Source: Leifsonia psychrotolerans (GTDB lineage Bacteria; Actinomycetota; Actinomycetes; Actinomycetales; Microbacteriaceae). From it: 64,000 nt of DNA. The notes below the pieces were generated by a model. That model was not told the DNA's origin, did not search any database, and saw nothing but the letters and a program-made list of their open reading frames with translations. The position numbers and the translations under genes are program-made. Below, piece after piece: positions 28,334 through 37,946 of the stretch. Position 1 is the first letter of the stretch, and each line of letters starts with the position of its first letter. The stretch is from contig NZ_JACCFM010000001.1 of the NCBI RefSeq assembly GCF_013410665.1, forward strand, positions 1,116,001 to 1,180,000, written 5' to 3'.

Positions 28334-29881
28334 TTAACCGCGTGACGCTTTCCGTTTCACCGCGCCTGCCGCCACTGCACCCCAGACGCACAACGCTGCG
28401 CCCGCGAGTCCGAGGCCTGAGAGCAACCATTCGATCCCCCGGCCGGCAGCCATGGCGGGAGTGACGGTGGTGCTGAGCGGCACCGTCTCGACCATCGACC
28501 CGGGAACCCAGGTGGGCAGACTCGCGATCGTCGAACCGTCAGGCGCAATGATCGCACTGGAACCGACAGTCGAGATGTTCACGACGGTACGGCCGGCCTC
28601 GATCGCCCGCAAGCGTGCGATCGCGAGTTGCTGCACGCTCTCGTCAGTGTGCCCGAAATCGGCATTGTTGGTCTGCGCAAGAATGATCTCGGCCTTCCGC
28701 TCGACCATCTCGTGCACCAGCTGGTCGTCGGCAATATCGAAACAGATTGCTATTCCTGCACGGATGCCGTTGATGTCAAACACGTTGCTCCGGGTGCCGA
28801 TTTGATAGTCACGTGAGATCAGGTCGATCAGCTGCGGGGCAAACGGGCGCCAGAACGCTCGATCCGGCATGTATTCGGCGAACGGCACCGGATGAACCTT
28901 GTCGTACCACTGCACCGCACCCTGCCCCGCCTTCCAGAGCAATGATGTGTTGTAGAAGAGGCCATCACGCTCGGTGATGGTGCCGGTGATCAGCGGCGCG
29001 TCCATCGCAGTACTGATGTAGTTGACGATCTTCGCGGCCTCTGCTGACCGTGTGGGGTCGATATCGCTGGCATTCTCGGGCCAGACCACGAAGTCGACCT
29101 TGTCCCCCACCAACGGCAGTGTCGCGGACGCGTGGTCGTTCAGAATTTGCCCGGGCGCGTTGTGTGCAAAGAGACCGGCATCCGAAGCGCCCTGAACGGC
29201 GGCAAGCCGAGTTGTGCCGGATTGAATCGTCGGCCAGGCCGGGAGGACCAACAGAAGCGCCACGGCTCCGATGGCAACGCCCGCGCGAGTCAAAGCTGCC
29301 AGATGCTCTTCCCGCAGCAGCTGAACGACGAGCGCACTCAGCCACACCACCACAAAGGTGAGACCCGACATCCCGACCCAGACGACAAGAGAATTGAAGG
29401 GGCTCTCTGACTGTGAGATTGCGACGCGGCCCCAGGCGAACCCACCGTAGGGCCAGACCGCCGACCACGCTTCACGCGCCGTCCAGAGCCCGGCAACGAC
29501 GACGGGCACCATGCCGAGACGACCCAGCGCCGACGGCCACACACGAGGCCCCCACTGCAGCACAACGGCGATCAGCGCCATCCCGACGCCGAAGAAGATT
29601 GCTTCGAGCCCAGCCAGCGCCAGCCAGGGTACCGGGCCAAGGTAGAGGGTGAGCCAGCTGATGTGAACCGCCCAGAAGGACAGACCCGCAACCAGGCCGA
29701 CGACGAGGCCGGTCCATGGACCACGCCCAAGCAGAGCGATCAGCATGAGGGCAACCCCGACGGGTGCCAGCATCCACCAATTGCGATCTGGGAATGCGGC
29801 GTCCAGAACTACTCCGGCTCCGGCTGCGAGAAGCACCGCGGCCCAGAGTGGCAGGCGCACGAGCTCGCGTCGACGCGTCAC
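28334..29881 (-). CDS. lnt: apolipoprotein N-acyltransferase
   Basis: 515-aa membrane enzyme that adds the third acyl chain to lipoproteins. About six N-terminal membrane helices are followed by a periplasmic-side nitrilase domain with the Glu-Lys-Cys triad: Glu in WPENASDID, Lys in WYDKVHPVPFAEYMP and Cys in GIAICFDIADD. A further membrane helix ends the protein. GTG 29881 directly follows the helY stop, so the two genes are probably co-transcribed. Substrates nearby include CtaC and the FKBP lipoprotein. Confidence 0.92.
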   Translation of the reverse strand: MTRRRELVRLPLWAAVLLAAGAGVVLDAAFPDRNWWMLAPVGVALMLIALLGRGPWTGLVVGLVAGLSFWAVHISWLTLYLGPVPWLALAGLEAIFFGVGMALIAVVLQWGPRVWPSALGRLGMVPVVVAGLWTAREAWSAVWPYGGFAWGRVAISQSESPFNSLVVWVGMSGLTFVVVWLSALVVQLLREEHLAALTRAGVAIGAVALLLVLPAWPTIQSGTTRLAAVQGASDAGLFAHNAPGQILNDHASATLPLVGDKVDFVVWPENASDIDPTRSAEAAKIVNYISTAMDAPLITGTITERDGLFYNTSLLWKAGQGAVQWYDKVHPVPFAEYMPDRAFWRPFAPQLIDLISRDYQIGTRSNVFDINGIRAGIAICFDIADDQLVHEMVERKAEIILAQTNNADFGHTDESVQQLAIARLRAIEAGRTVVNISTVGSSAIIAPDGSTIASLPTWVPGSMVETVPLSTTVTPAMAAGRGIEWLLSGLGLAGAALCVWGAVAAGAVKRKASRG

Positions 29882-32323
29882 CTACGCCACCGAGGAGTAA
29901 GCGACGATGCCACGGCGTACGGCATCCATCGCCTGGCGTGCGGTGCGGCCGACGTGCCCATCGGCCACCACGGAAAGTTGATCGAGCAGGTCGATTGTCT
30001 GTTTGGTCCAGCGCACGAAATCCCCGGCGGCCATGTCTGCCTCCTCGAGGACGTCGCCCAGTGCCGCACCACGAGCCCACTTCCACATGGCCAGGCTGAG
30101 CCCGACCGCCAGCGGGTTGCTCCCGGGCAGATGGTGGTCACGTTCGAGGTCGTCGAGACGACTCCAGAGCTCCTGAGTGTCGTCCAAGGCGGGGCGGAAC
30201 GGCCCTTTCGGCAGATACCGCGCGTCGATAAGCCCCTCGTCGCGCCGCGGCTCGAAGACGAGAGCGCACGCCATCGCGGCCAAAGCCGCCGCGTCCAGCT
30301 GGTTCCAGAGCCCGCGCCGCAGCGACTCAGCAACGAGTAGATCGCGTTCGGCGTAGATGCGACGCAGAGTACGGCCGCTCTCGCTGAGGGTGAGTTGGCC
30401 GGACGGGTCGGCGACGAGATAGTCGAAGCCGAGAAGTACGTCGGTTACGCGATCAAAGATGCGAGCGATGGCTCCGGTGCGGGAATTGATCTGTTTGGTG
30501 AGGGCATCCGTCTGCCGTTTGAGCTTCCACCAACGCTCGCCCCAGCGCGCATGCTGCTCGCGTTCGGGGCAGTGGTGACACGGATGCGCCTTCAACCGTT
30601 TGCGTAGACTCTGCAGTTCACGCTGGCGTTTCTCACGCACCGAGCGTGAATCGTGATCGCTGTGGTTGCTCTCACGTTCCGCATCGGTCAGCTGTCGGCG
30701 CAGTGACGAGTACTCGGTGAAATCGCCCAGGTGGCAGCTCATTGACTCGGCAAAGCCGGCCAAAGACTGCTCCTGTTGGCGCACGGTTCTGGCTAGATCG
30801 ACAACGGCCCGGTCGGCCTGGAATTGCGCAAACGAAGATTCGAGCACCTCGCGGGTGCGCGTCCGGCCGAACTGATCGATCAGATTCACTGCCATGTTGT
30901 ACGTGGGCTTGAAACTGGAGTTCAGCGGGTAGGTGCGGCGGGAGGCAAGCGACGCGACTGCCTGCGGGTCGAGGCCCTGCTGCCACTGGATGACCGAGTG
31001 ACCGAGCGCGTCGATGCCCCGGCGCCCGGCGCGCCCCGTGAGCTGGGTGTACTCCCCCGGCGTGATCGGAACACGAGCTTCACCGTTGAACTTCTCGAGC
31101 TTGTCGAGCACCACCGTGCGGGCCGGCATATTGATGCCGAGGGCGAGCGTCTCGGTGGCAAAGACGGCCTTGACAAGCTTCTTCTGGAACAGTTCTTCAA
31201 CGACCTCTTTGAAAGCGGGAAGCATGCCGGCATGGTGTGCCGCGACCCCGCGTTCGAGCCCGTCAAGCCATTCCCAATAGCCGAGCACGGCCAGGTCCTC
31301 GTCGAGAAGTGTGCGACACCGGTCGTCGACGATAGCGCGAATCTCGTCTCGCTCATGTTCATCGGTGAGACGCACTCCGGCACGCAGCACCTGACGCACG
31401 GCCTGGTCGCAGCCGACCCGGCTGAAAATGAAGAAAATGGCGGGAAGCAGATGCTTGCCGTCGAGCATCCGTACGATTTCAGAGCGATCCATCCGCCCCA
31501 TTTCAGGCTGCATGCGCTGGTGGTAGCGTCCCCCGCCGCCGCGCCGACCGCCTTCAAGACCGGATGCCGCGCCGCCTCCGCCGCCTCGAGTGAGTTGTAC
31601 CAATTCGGGGTTGACCCGGTGGGTGGCCGCTCGAGCGGATGAATCAAACAGGTCGAGCAGCGTGCTCTTGACCAGCGCATGCTGCTCGAGCGGAACAGGC
31701 CGCTCCTCCGACACAATCACATCAGTTTTGCCACGCACGGCCTGAAGCCAGTCACCGAACTCCTCGGCATTTGACACCGTGGCGCTGAGCGAGACCAAAC
31801 GCACGGTCTGCGGCAGGTGAATGATCACTTCTTCCCAGACGGCACCGCGAAAACGGTCGGCCAGGTAGTGCACCTCGTCCATGATGACGAACGCGAGGTT
31901 GCGAAGAAGATCCGAGTCTGCGTACAGCATGTTGCGCAGAACCTCGGTGGTCATCACGACGATCCGCGCATTGGCGTTGATATTGGTGTCGCCCGTGAGC
32001 AGCCCCACCTCGTCGGCGCCATACGTGGCGACGAATTCCTGGAACTTCTGGTTGCTGAGGGCTTTCATCGGTGCCGTATAAAACACCTTCGCCGTTGGAA
32101 GCGCCATCGACACAAACACCGCAAACTCGGCAACCATCGTCTTCCCGGCACCGGTTGGTGCAGCGACAAGAACACTGTTGCCGTCTTCGATCGAGCTACA
32201 CGCCGCGACCTGAAACGGATCCAGATCGAACGACAGGCCGGCTTGGAAACTCTGAACTCGCGGATGGCGTGCTCGCGCTTGTGCCGCGGTGAAACGCTCC
32301 GCGGGCGACAGGTTATCGGTCAC
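29882..32323 (-). CDS. helY: Ski2/Mtr4-like DEAD/DEAH-box RNA helicase HelY
   Basis: 813-aa superfamily 2 helicase of the Ski2/Mtr4 type. The order is Walker A APTGAGKT, DEVH box MDEVHYLADRFRG, motif III SLSATV, motif VI TQLTGRAGRRG, then a helical coiled-coil insert with four Cys/His residues (CHHCPEREQH, around residue 580) and the DSHCT domain. A Gly-rich insertion follows the first RecA domain. It is probably involved in RNA turnover. It lies downstream of tatC in the same order as in Mycobacterium. Confidence 0.9.
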   Translation of the reverse strand: MTDNLSPAERFTAAQARARHPRVQSFQAGLSFDLDPFQVAACSSIEDGNSVLVAAPTGAGKTMVAEFAVFVSMALPTAKVFYTAPMKALSNQKFQEFVATYGADEVGLLTGDTNINANARIVVMTTEVLRNMLYADSDLLRNLAFVIMDEVHYLADRFRGAVWEEVIIHLPQTVRLVSLSATVSNAEEFGDWLQAVRGKTDVIVSEERPVPLEQHALVKSTLLDLFDSSARAATHRVNPELVQLTRGGGGGAASGLEGGRRGGGGRYHQRMQPEMGRMDRSEIVRMLDGKHLLPAIFFIFSRVGCDQAVRQVLRAGVRLTDEHERDEIRAIVDDRCRTLLDEDLAVLGYWEWLDGLERGVAAHHAGMLPAFKEVVEELFQKKLVKAVFATETLALGINMPARTVVLDKLEKFNGEARVPITPGEYTQLTGRAGRRGIDALGHSVIQWQQGLDPQAVASLASRRTYPLNSSFKPTYNMAVNLIDQFGRTRTREVLESSFAQFQADRAVVDLARTVRQQEQSLAGFAESMSCHLGDFTEYSSLRRQLTDAERESNHSDHDSRSVREKRQRELQSLRKRLKAHPCHHCPEREQHARWGERWWKLKRQTDALTKQINSRTGAIARIFDRVTDVLLGFDYLVADPSGQLTLSESGRTLRRIYAERDLLVAESLRRGLWNQLDAAALAAMACALVFEPRRDEGLIDARYLPKGPFRPALDDTQELWSRLDDLERDHHLPGSNPLAVGLSLAMWKWARGAALGDVLEEADMAAGDFVRWTKQTIDLLDQLSVVADGHVGRTARQAMDAVRRGIVAYSSVA

Positions 32324-32333
32324 AGATTCCGGC

Positions 32334-33131
32334 CTAGACGGCCACTTCCTTGTTGAACGCCGCTACCCGCACGGCGACGCGTCGGTCTTGCAGCCAGGCA
32401 ATGCCATACGCCGTGAAATAGAGCACGACCATCGGAATCGCGAGCAAAAACATCGACACGACGTCGGCAGCGGGGGTCGCGATCGCGGTGAAGAGAATGA
32501 TCACCAACATGGCAATACGCCACGATTTGATGATCGACGCCGCGCTGAGGATGCCGGCGAAGTTAAGCAGCACAAGAAAAACGGGCAGCACGAACGCGAT
32601 ACCAATGGCCACGACGAGCTTCAGAACAAAGTCGAAATAGTTCTGCGCGTTGATCAACGCGGCATCTTCGGATGGGGCAAAACTGGTCATGAGCTCGACG
32701 ACATGGGGCAGCACAAACCAACCCGCCGCACAGCCGGCGAGGAAAAGTGGCACTGCCGTGAAGAAAAACCCGAAGGTGTACTTCTTCTCTGTGCGAGTCA
32801 AGCCCGGCGTGAGAAAAGCAAAGATCTGATACAGCCACATCGGACTCGAGACGATTAAGCCAACGTAGAGCGAGATCTTCAGCTTGAGATCGAATGCCGA
32901 GGTGATGTCGGGGTAGTTGATCTGAGCATTGCGGTGCTGAGCTTCGATGATCGCGTAAATCGGCTCACGCAATGAACCCCAGACAAGATCCGAAAGGAAC
33001 CAGCCCGCAATGGCGCCGAGCAAAAGACCAGCCGCGGCCAGGTACAACCGCTTCCGTAGCTCCACGAGGTGCTGGCCGAGCGACATCTTTCCGTCACGAC
33101 TGGTACTTCGCGGGGCGCGCGCTGCCCCCAA
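32334..33131 (-). CDS. tatC: twin-arginine translocase subunit TatC
   Basis: Six-helix membrane receptor for twin-arginine signal peptides (265 aa from a TTG at 33131). The TatC signature begins MSLGQHLVELRKRLYLA, followed by FSDLVWG-like and PMWLYQIFAFLTPGLTRTEKK segments. An internal ATG at 33086 (250 aa) starts exactly at the family's usual N-terminus but has no well-spaced SD, so the start is uncertain. It is transcribed directly after tatA. Confidence 0.93.
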   Translation of the reverse strand: MGAARAPRSTSRDGKMSLGQHLVELRKRLYLAAAGLLLGAIAGWFLSDLVWGSLREPIYAIIEAQHRNAQINYPDITSAFDLKLKISLYVGLIVSSPMWLYQIFAFLTPGLTRTEKKYTFGFFFTAVPLFLAGCAAGWFVLPHVVELMTSFAPSEDAALINAQNYFDFVLKLVVAIGIAFVLPVFLVLLNFAGILSAASIIKSWRIAMLVIILFTAIATPAADVVSMFLLAIPMVVLYFTAYGIAWLQDRRVAVRVAAFNKEVAV

Positions 33132-33133
33132 AG

Positions 33134-33334
33134 TTATGACTTTGTCGAGGGGTCGACCGGCGCGGTCGCTTCGCTGGACGGTTCGTCGACCTTGTCGCTC
33201 TTGATCTCACTCTTGAAGATCTTCATCGACTGCCCGAGGCTCCGTGCGAGGCCCGGAAGCTTGGGAGCACCGAACAACAGCAGAACGACGAAAAGGATGA
33301 TCACGAAGTGCCATCCGGTCAGGTTTTGCAACAT
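33134..33334 (-). CDS. tatA: twin-arginine translocase subunit TatA
   Basis: 66-aa pore-forming subunit: a single N-terminal membrane helix (WHFVIILFVVLLLFGAPKLP), the family FGAPKLPGLARSLGQS hinge, an amphipathic helix and an acidic/hydrophilic tail. It is followed within 2 bases by the TTG start of tatC. Confidence 0.93.
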   Translation of the reverse strand: MLQNLTGWHFVIILFVVLLLFGAPKLPGLARSLGQSMKIFKSEIKSDKVDEPSSEATAPVDPSTKS

Positions 33335-33347
33335 GAGGCTGTGTCCT

Positions 33348-33707
33348 CTAGTTCGAAGGAGTATGACTCAACAGTTTACCGCGCCGAACGCGCTCATCTC
33401 GACGTTCTTGCCGGCGGCGAGCCGTGTCGGCCCTGCTCCGGGCCCGCAGGACGGACAATTCGTGGGCATCCTGAAAGATTGCCGGGATTTTTGGCAGTGA
33501 ATTCTCGCCCTCGCGGATTCGGTCGGCGAACGGATCCGCGAATGGATCGGCCCCGGCAAACGCATCAGCGACACGATCGCCAAGCTCAGCCAATGCGTCA
33601 GAGGCCTTCATGAGCTTGCCGAATAGTCTCAGCGCACACCAGACGATCATTGCCACAAGCGCCAGAGCCAGACCACTCCAAATCAGAACCCACGACCACC
33701 AGGGCAT
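33348..33707 (-). CDS. hypothetical membrane-anchored protein between pafC and tatA
   Basis: 119-aa protein with one N-terminal membrane helix (WVLIWSGLALALVAMIVW), then an Ala/Asp-rich segment with a repeated DPFA motif (GADPFADPFADRI) and a strongly basic C-terminus rich in Arg. I do not recognise a family. It sits 3 bases from the pafC stop and 13 bases before tatA, so it is probably co-transcribed with both. Confidence 0.65.
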   Translation of the reverse strand: MPWWSWVLIWSGLALALVAMIVWCALRLFGKLMKASDALAELGDRVADAFAGADPFADPFADRIREGENSLPKIPAIFQDAHELSVLRARSRADTARRRQERRDERVRRGKLLSHTPSN

Positions 33708-33710
33708 CCG

Positions 33711-34721
33711 CTAGTGCCCCGCCCGGTCGGGCAACGGTTCGTCGTCGTACGAAGCGGCCCCGGCCGCTGCCCATTCGGCGACCGCCTGTCGCGCTGCCAC
33801 GGGTTCGATGACGGTGACGATGCCGGCCATACTCGCGACCAGACGTTTCAGGCCGTGAAAATGAGCGACGCGTACTCTCGTCCGAATGAGATCAGCGCTT
33901 CGTGCGGTGGGGCTCGGTTCGACGCCTTCGGGTCGGTAATCGGCCAGCAATGCGAGGGCTGAGGCCGGAAGTTCCAGGAGCACAGTCACGTCGTCGTCAG
34001 AACCCTCGAACAAGCGATCGGGGACCACGACGTCGGCGGCGTGCTGACCGACATTCGAGTCGGTCTCGCGCACGGCACGCATACGATCGAGCCGGAATGT
34101 GCGCACCGCCTGCCGCAGATGGTCCCATCCGCGCAGGTACCAGTCGTTGTCAACCGACTCGATGCGCAACGCGTCGACCCGACGCTGCACCTGCTCGCCC
34201 CGAGCATTCAGATAGTCGAACTCGACTTGCACGCCGTGACGCACGGCCGCCTGAATCGTCGCGAGCGCCAGGTCGGCCTCCGCCCCCGAGACGGCAAGTT
34301 CGCTCGGGGTGCCTGACGAACCACGGGTGAGCTTGGCCATCAGCGAGGCGATGGCCTCACGGTCGGCGTTCGCGGGCAAGGCCGAAAGATATTGCAGACC
34401 GGCGATGAGCGCGGCAGCCTCGCGGGAACTCAACCGGGGTGCGTCGTCGATGGCCACCAAATGGGTGAGCACAATTCGGTCGTTCTGCTCGAATTCATCC
34501 CACTGGATGTCGAAGAGGTCACCGTGCAGATATTGGCTCGTCTCCCCGGGGATGCCGGACATTGCGATGAGTCGCACGGCATCGCGCACGCGGTCTGCGC
34601 CCACCGAGAAGTGAGTGGCGACATCCGCAACGCTCACATCGTCATGTTCGGTGAGGTAGGGAACCAACGAGAGCAAGAAAGTCAGTTTGTCGGCGGCGCC
34701 GAATCCGCCTCGGGTGCTCAT
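33711..34721 (-). CDS. pafC: WYL-domain transcriptional regulator PafC
   Basis: 336-aa regulator: N-terminal winged helix-turn-helix (LTFLLSLVPYLTEHDDVSVADVATHFSV), WYL domain containing the DNDWYLRGWDHLRQAVRTFRLDRM core, and a WCX extension. With PafB it forms the heterodimer that activates the RecA/LexA-independent DNA-damage regulon in mycobacteria; ssDNA bound by the WYL domains is the signal. Its start overlaps the pafB stop by 4 bases. A matching target promoter is seen at 51230-51252. Confidence 0.9.
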   Translation of the reverse strand: MSTRGGFGAADKLTFLLSLVPYLTEHDDVSVADVATHFSVGADRVRDAVRLIAMSGIPGETSQYLHGDLFDIQWDEFEQNDRIVLTHLVAIDDAPRLSSREAAALIAGLQYLSALPANADREAIASLMAKLTRGSSGTPSELAVSGAEADLALATIQAAVRHGVQVEFDYLNARGEQVQRRVDALRIESVDNDWYLRGWDHLRQAVRTFRLDRMRAVRETDSNVGQHAADVVVPDRLFEGSDDDVTVLLELPASALALLADYRPEGVEPSPTARSADLIRTRVRVAHFHGLKRLVASMAGIVTVIEPVAARQAVAEWAAAGAASYDDEPLPDRAGH

Positions 34722-35755
34722 GCGTCAGTGCTCTTTTCGCCATGGGTCGACGGAATTCCGTGGGCATCCCGCACTCCGACAAGTCTGCTGCGCACCGCTT
34801 GGCGAAGCGCCGCGGGTGAGTGCACCGTGACCTCGGGGCCGTACCCCGCCAACTCATCGGCGAGAATATTGAGGTCGGTGTAGTGCAGAGTGAGGCTGGT
34901 TTCAGTCGGTGCCGTCCCCTGCTGCCGCCTGCCGAGTCGCACGGCTGCATCGCTGCCCGGCTCGACCTCGATTTCGGCGAGATTGGCATGCCAGAGCCGG
35001 TCAAGCTCATCGAGAGCCGCCTGCGCTTGGCCTTCGCTGTGCGGCGCGTTCGTCGCGCCGGCAACGTTCTGCACCGGGCCGACGATGCGGGAGAGCAGGA
35101 ACGTGCGGGACGCGGACGCCTGTTGATCGGTGGCGGACAGATGCCAGCGGCCGTCGTGTAGCACCAGAGCTCGCGGAGCGACCTGCCGCCGTCGAGGCTC
35201 GATCTCCCCGGGCTTGAGGTAGAGAAACGCCACAACAGTTCCGCGATCCAGCGCCTTGGCAAGCGGCTCGAACGCCGCCTCTCGAGCACGTACACTCGGC
35301 GCATAGCCGAGAATCGGATCGGTCGATTCACCACCCAATGAACTGAGTTTCGTCAGCGCCCGCCGAGACTCCGTCGAGAGGGATCCTTCGCGCCACACCG
35401 TTCCTGCCAGCTTCAGCAGCATGAGCTCATCCGGCGTGAACGCCACGTCGCTCGGCAGATCGTAGAGCCCCTTGGGAATGCGGTAACGCAGGGAGTGATT
35501 GCTGCCGGGGTCATCGGTCGGTTCGATCGTTTCCAGTGGAATGCCGAGTTCCCGGATGTCGTCCTTGTCGCGTTCAAACTGGCGTTCGAGACTCGCGTTG
35601 TCACCGCCCGTGACATAGCGCTGGCGGTAGCCCTGCACCGTCGACAGAATATCTGCCTTCGTCAACCCAATCTCAGTGGCGATGAGCGCCAGCACCAGGC
35701 TGAACAGTCGTTCCTCGATCGCGACAGCGTGTGGTTTCTCAGAAATGGGCGGCAC
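34718..35755 (-). CDS. pafB: WYL-domain transcriptional regulator PafB
   Basis: 345-aa partner of PafC with the same HTH-WYL-WCX order (HTH around residues 10-60, WYL core around LVLHDGRWHLSATDQQASASRTFLLSRI). The start is GTG 35755, which follows a TAGAAT -10 box by 7 bases without an SD, so a leaderless transcript is likely. In Mycobacterium pafB follows the Pup ligase gene pafA; here no pafA is present upstream. Confidence 0.88.
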   Translation of the reverse strand: MPPISEKPHAVAIEERLFSLVLALIATEIGLTKADILSTVQGYRQRYVTGGDNASLERQFERDKDDIRELGIPLETIEPTDDPGSNHSLRYRIPKGLYDLPSDVAFTPDELMLLKLAGTVWREGSLSTESRRALTKLSSLGGESTDPILGYAPSVRAREAAFEPLAKALDRGTVVAFLYLKPGEIEPRRRQVAPRALVLHDGRWHLSATDQQASASRTFLLSRIVGPVQNVAGATNAPHSEGQAQAALDELDRLWHANLAEIEVEPGSDAAVRLGRRQQGTAPTETSLTLHYTDLNILADELAGYGPEVTVHSPAALRQAVRSRLVGVRDAHGIPSTHGEKSTDA

Positions 35756-35762
35756 AAGGGCG

Positions 35763-35768
35763 ATTCTA
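35763..35768 (-). promoter_or_regulatory. -10 box TAGAAT of pafB
   Basis: On the minus strand TAGAAT is followed by CGCCCTT and then the GTG start, so pafB appears to head its own leaderless transcript rather than being read from an upstream pafA. Confidence 0.5.
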
Positions 35769-35870
35769 GATGATTGGGGCGGTCGACTCGGGACCCGAGC
35801 CAGTCGAATGCCCCGCGCCTACCGGTGACGGCGGGTACGGGGCATTCTGCAGTGCGGGGGCTGCGACTGG

Positions 35871-36839
35871 TTAGTTCACGCCGAGGATATCGACGACGAA
35901 GACCAAGGTGGAGTTCGCCGGAATCTTTTCGGACGCCTTTTCGCCGTAACCCTGATCGGGCGGGATGACAGCAATGACCTGAGAACCGACCTTCTGGCCG
36001 ATCAGCGCCTCGGCGAAGCCGGGGATGACGCCGCCCTGAGTCTTCGATCCGTCAGCAGCAACGAACTGTGCCGGAGTGCCGCGTTCCCAGCTGGAATCAA
36101 AGACCAGCTTGGTGTCCCAGACCACACCGGTGTACTGAACTGTCACCGTGTCGCCTTCCTTGACGGTGGCCCCCGTGCCCTTCTTGAGCAGACCAATCTT
36201 CAGCGTGTTCGGTGCTGCTCCGGCTGGAATCGTGATTCCAGGCTCACCCTTCGCGCCGAGAACGACGGCGGGTAGGCCGGAGATCTCCGGCTGGTCGGCG
36301 CCGTTGGCGCGCGGCAGGTAAGCCTTGACCACGTCGATCACGAAGATGAGCGAATCATCTTTCGCGACGCCGAGCGCTTCCTGGCCACCCTGCGGGCCGA
36401 AACCATCGTCAGGTGACACGGCGACGGCGACGCGGGACCCTTGCTGAGCGCACAGCAGGCCATCACGCAAACCGGTGATCGTGGCATCGCTCAGAACGAG
36501 GGACGGCTGGCTGGTGCCGTCGTACCCGGTCTGCTCGATGGATTTGCCTGTGCTTCCGTTGTAGACGCTGAGGTCAACCTTCACCATCTGGCCCTCGACG
36601 AGATCGGGTCCGGTGCCCGGGATGACCACACTGCGCTGGGTCTTTTGGGTCTTCAACGGCGTCGGAAAGTCGACCGTGGGCGCCTTCCCGAAGTCGCCGG
36701 TGACGTCGATCAGTGCGGAGGCGGCTCCGGCGGAGACCGGCGACTGACAATCTGACGCCGACGTGTCGGCTGCGCTGCAGCCGGTCAAAGCGACGCCGAG
36801 CAGCGCGGCAACGGCGATCAGTGCTGATGCTTTACGCAC
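35871..36839 (-). CDS. lipoprotein with two FKBP-type peptidyl-prolyl isomerase domains
   Basis: 322-aa secreted lipoprotein with lipobox LTGC (lipidated Cys near residue 21). The first FKBP-like domain is about residues 75-175 (VKVDLSVYNGSTGKSIEQT...). The second, better conserved, is about 215-322 (VTVQYTGVVWDTKLVFDSSW, VIPGFAEALIGQKVGSQV, PPDQGYGE). It should help fold exported proteins at the membrane surface. GTG 36839 follows GAGGACTT. It occupies the place between pafB and trmI where proteasome genes lie in Mycobacterium. Confidence 0.88.
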   Translation of the reverse strand: MRKASALIAVAALLGVALTGCSAADTSASDCQSPVSAGAASALIDVTGDFGKAPTVDFPTPLKTQKTQRSVVIPGTGPDLVEGQMVKVDLSVYNGSTGKSIEQTGYDGTSQPSLVLSDATITGLRDGLLCAQQGSRVAVAVSPDDGFGPQGGQEALGVAKDDSLIFVIDVVKAYLPRANGADQPEISGLPAVVLGAKGEPGITIPAGAAPNTLKIGLLKKGTGATVKEGDTVTVQYTGVVWDTKLVFDSSWERGTPAQFVAADGSKTQGGVIPGFAEALIGQKVGSQVIAVIPPDQGYGEKASEKIPANSTLVFVVDILGVN

Positions 36840-36944
36840 AAGTCCTCAATTCAATACGGGGTGTGGGTACAAAGATAGTGAAAGTCGGTGCGGCACGAAT
36901 CGCGTGTGGCGGGCCGCACGCCATCCTAACCGCGATCGAGGCAC

Positions 36945-37946
36945 TCAGTCGGCGTCGAGGTCGCGCGCTTTCGAGAGCGCAGCGCTGGCGCCGGCGGCGC
37001 GCACGCGCTTGCGCATGCTCTTTCCGCTCACGTTACGTTCTCCAAGAGCACCCGGGGTCCAGGCCTCAAAATCAGCATCGGCAAAGTCGGTTTTCGACGG
37101 GCGACGCTTCAGCTCGGGCAGGATGGTGTCCGGTGCGAGGCGTCGCGCCGTGATGAGAAAGCCGGTGTGTCCGATCATGCGGTGGTCGGGACGCACGGCA
37201 AGGCCCTCAACGTGCCAGCCGCGTACCATCGTTTCGTTTGAATCAGGGTTCGTGTACAGCCCACAACCCCGGATCGCCTCGGCGACACGCGACAGCTGTG
37301 TGACGGTCGCCACGTAGCACAGCAGCACACCGCCGGGCTTGAGCGCGTCAGAAACGGCCGGCAGGCATTCCCACGGGGCGAGCATATCGAGCACGACGCG
37401 GTCGACGCTGTGCGCTTCCATCACGTCGGGCAGCGCGTCGGACAGGTCGCCGAGCGTGATCGTCCAATTCTCAGGGTCGTGCCCGAGGAAGGTGGCGATG
37501 TTGTCGCGGGCAACATCGGAGAACTCTTCGCGGCGCTCGAACGAGGCCAGGCGCCCCGATGGCCCGATGGCCCGCAGGAGCCAGAGCGAGAGAGCGCCCG
37601 AGCCGACACCGGCCTCGACGACGGTGGCTCCGGGGAAGATGTCGGCCTGAGCCAGAATCTGCGCGGCATCCTTCGGATAAATGATCGCTGCGCCACGCGG
37701 CATCGACATGACGAAGTCGTTCAGCAGCGGGCGCAGCGCAAGGTGCTCGACGCCCACATTGTTGGTGACCACCGAGCCGTCCGGCAGCCCAATGATGTCA
37801 TCGTGGGCCAGGATGCCTCGGTGGGTGTGGAAGACCTTGCCCGGTTCGAGCGAGATGGTGTTCAGCTTGCCTTTGGGGCCGGTGAGCTGCACGCGGTCGC
37901 CCACTCGGAAGGGCCCGCTATTTTGGATGACCTGGTTGTCGCTCAT
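36945..37946 (-). CDS. trmI: tRNA (adenine(58)-N1)-methyltransferase TrmI
   Basis: 333-aa SAM-dependent enzyme that makes m1A58 in the T-loop of tRNA. The N-terminal beta domain is followed by RGAAIIYPKDAAQIL, the SAM motif VVEAGVGSGALSLWLLR and the VVLDMLAPWECL motif. ATG 37946 (MSDNQVIQ) fits the family N-terminus and overlaps the HAD stop by 4 bases; the longer frame would run into the HAD gene. A basic C-terminal extension follows position ~290. Confidence 0.92.
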   Translation of the reverse strand: MSDNQVIQNSGPFRVGDRVQLTGPKGKLNTISLEPGKVFHTHRGILAHDDIIGLPDGSVVTNNVGVEHLALRPLLNDFVMSMPRGAAIIYPKDAAQILAQADIFPGATVVEAGVGSGALSLWLLRAIGPSGRLASFERREEFSDVARDNIATFLGHDPENWTITLGDLSDALPDVMEAHSVDRVVLDMLAPWECLPAVSDALKPGGVLLCYVATVTQLSRVAEAIRGCGLYTNPDSNETMVRGWHVEGLAVRPDHRMIGHTGFLITARRLAPDTILPELKRRPSKTDFADADFEAWTPGALGERNVSGKSMRKRVRAAGASAALSKARDLDAD

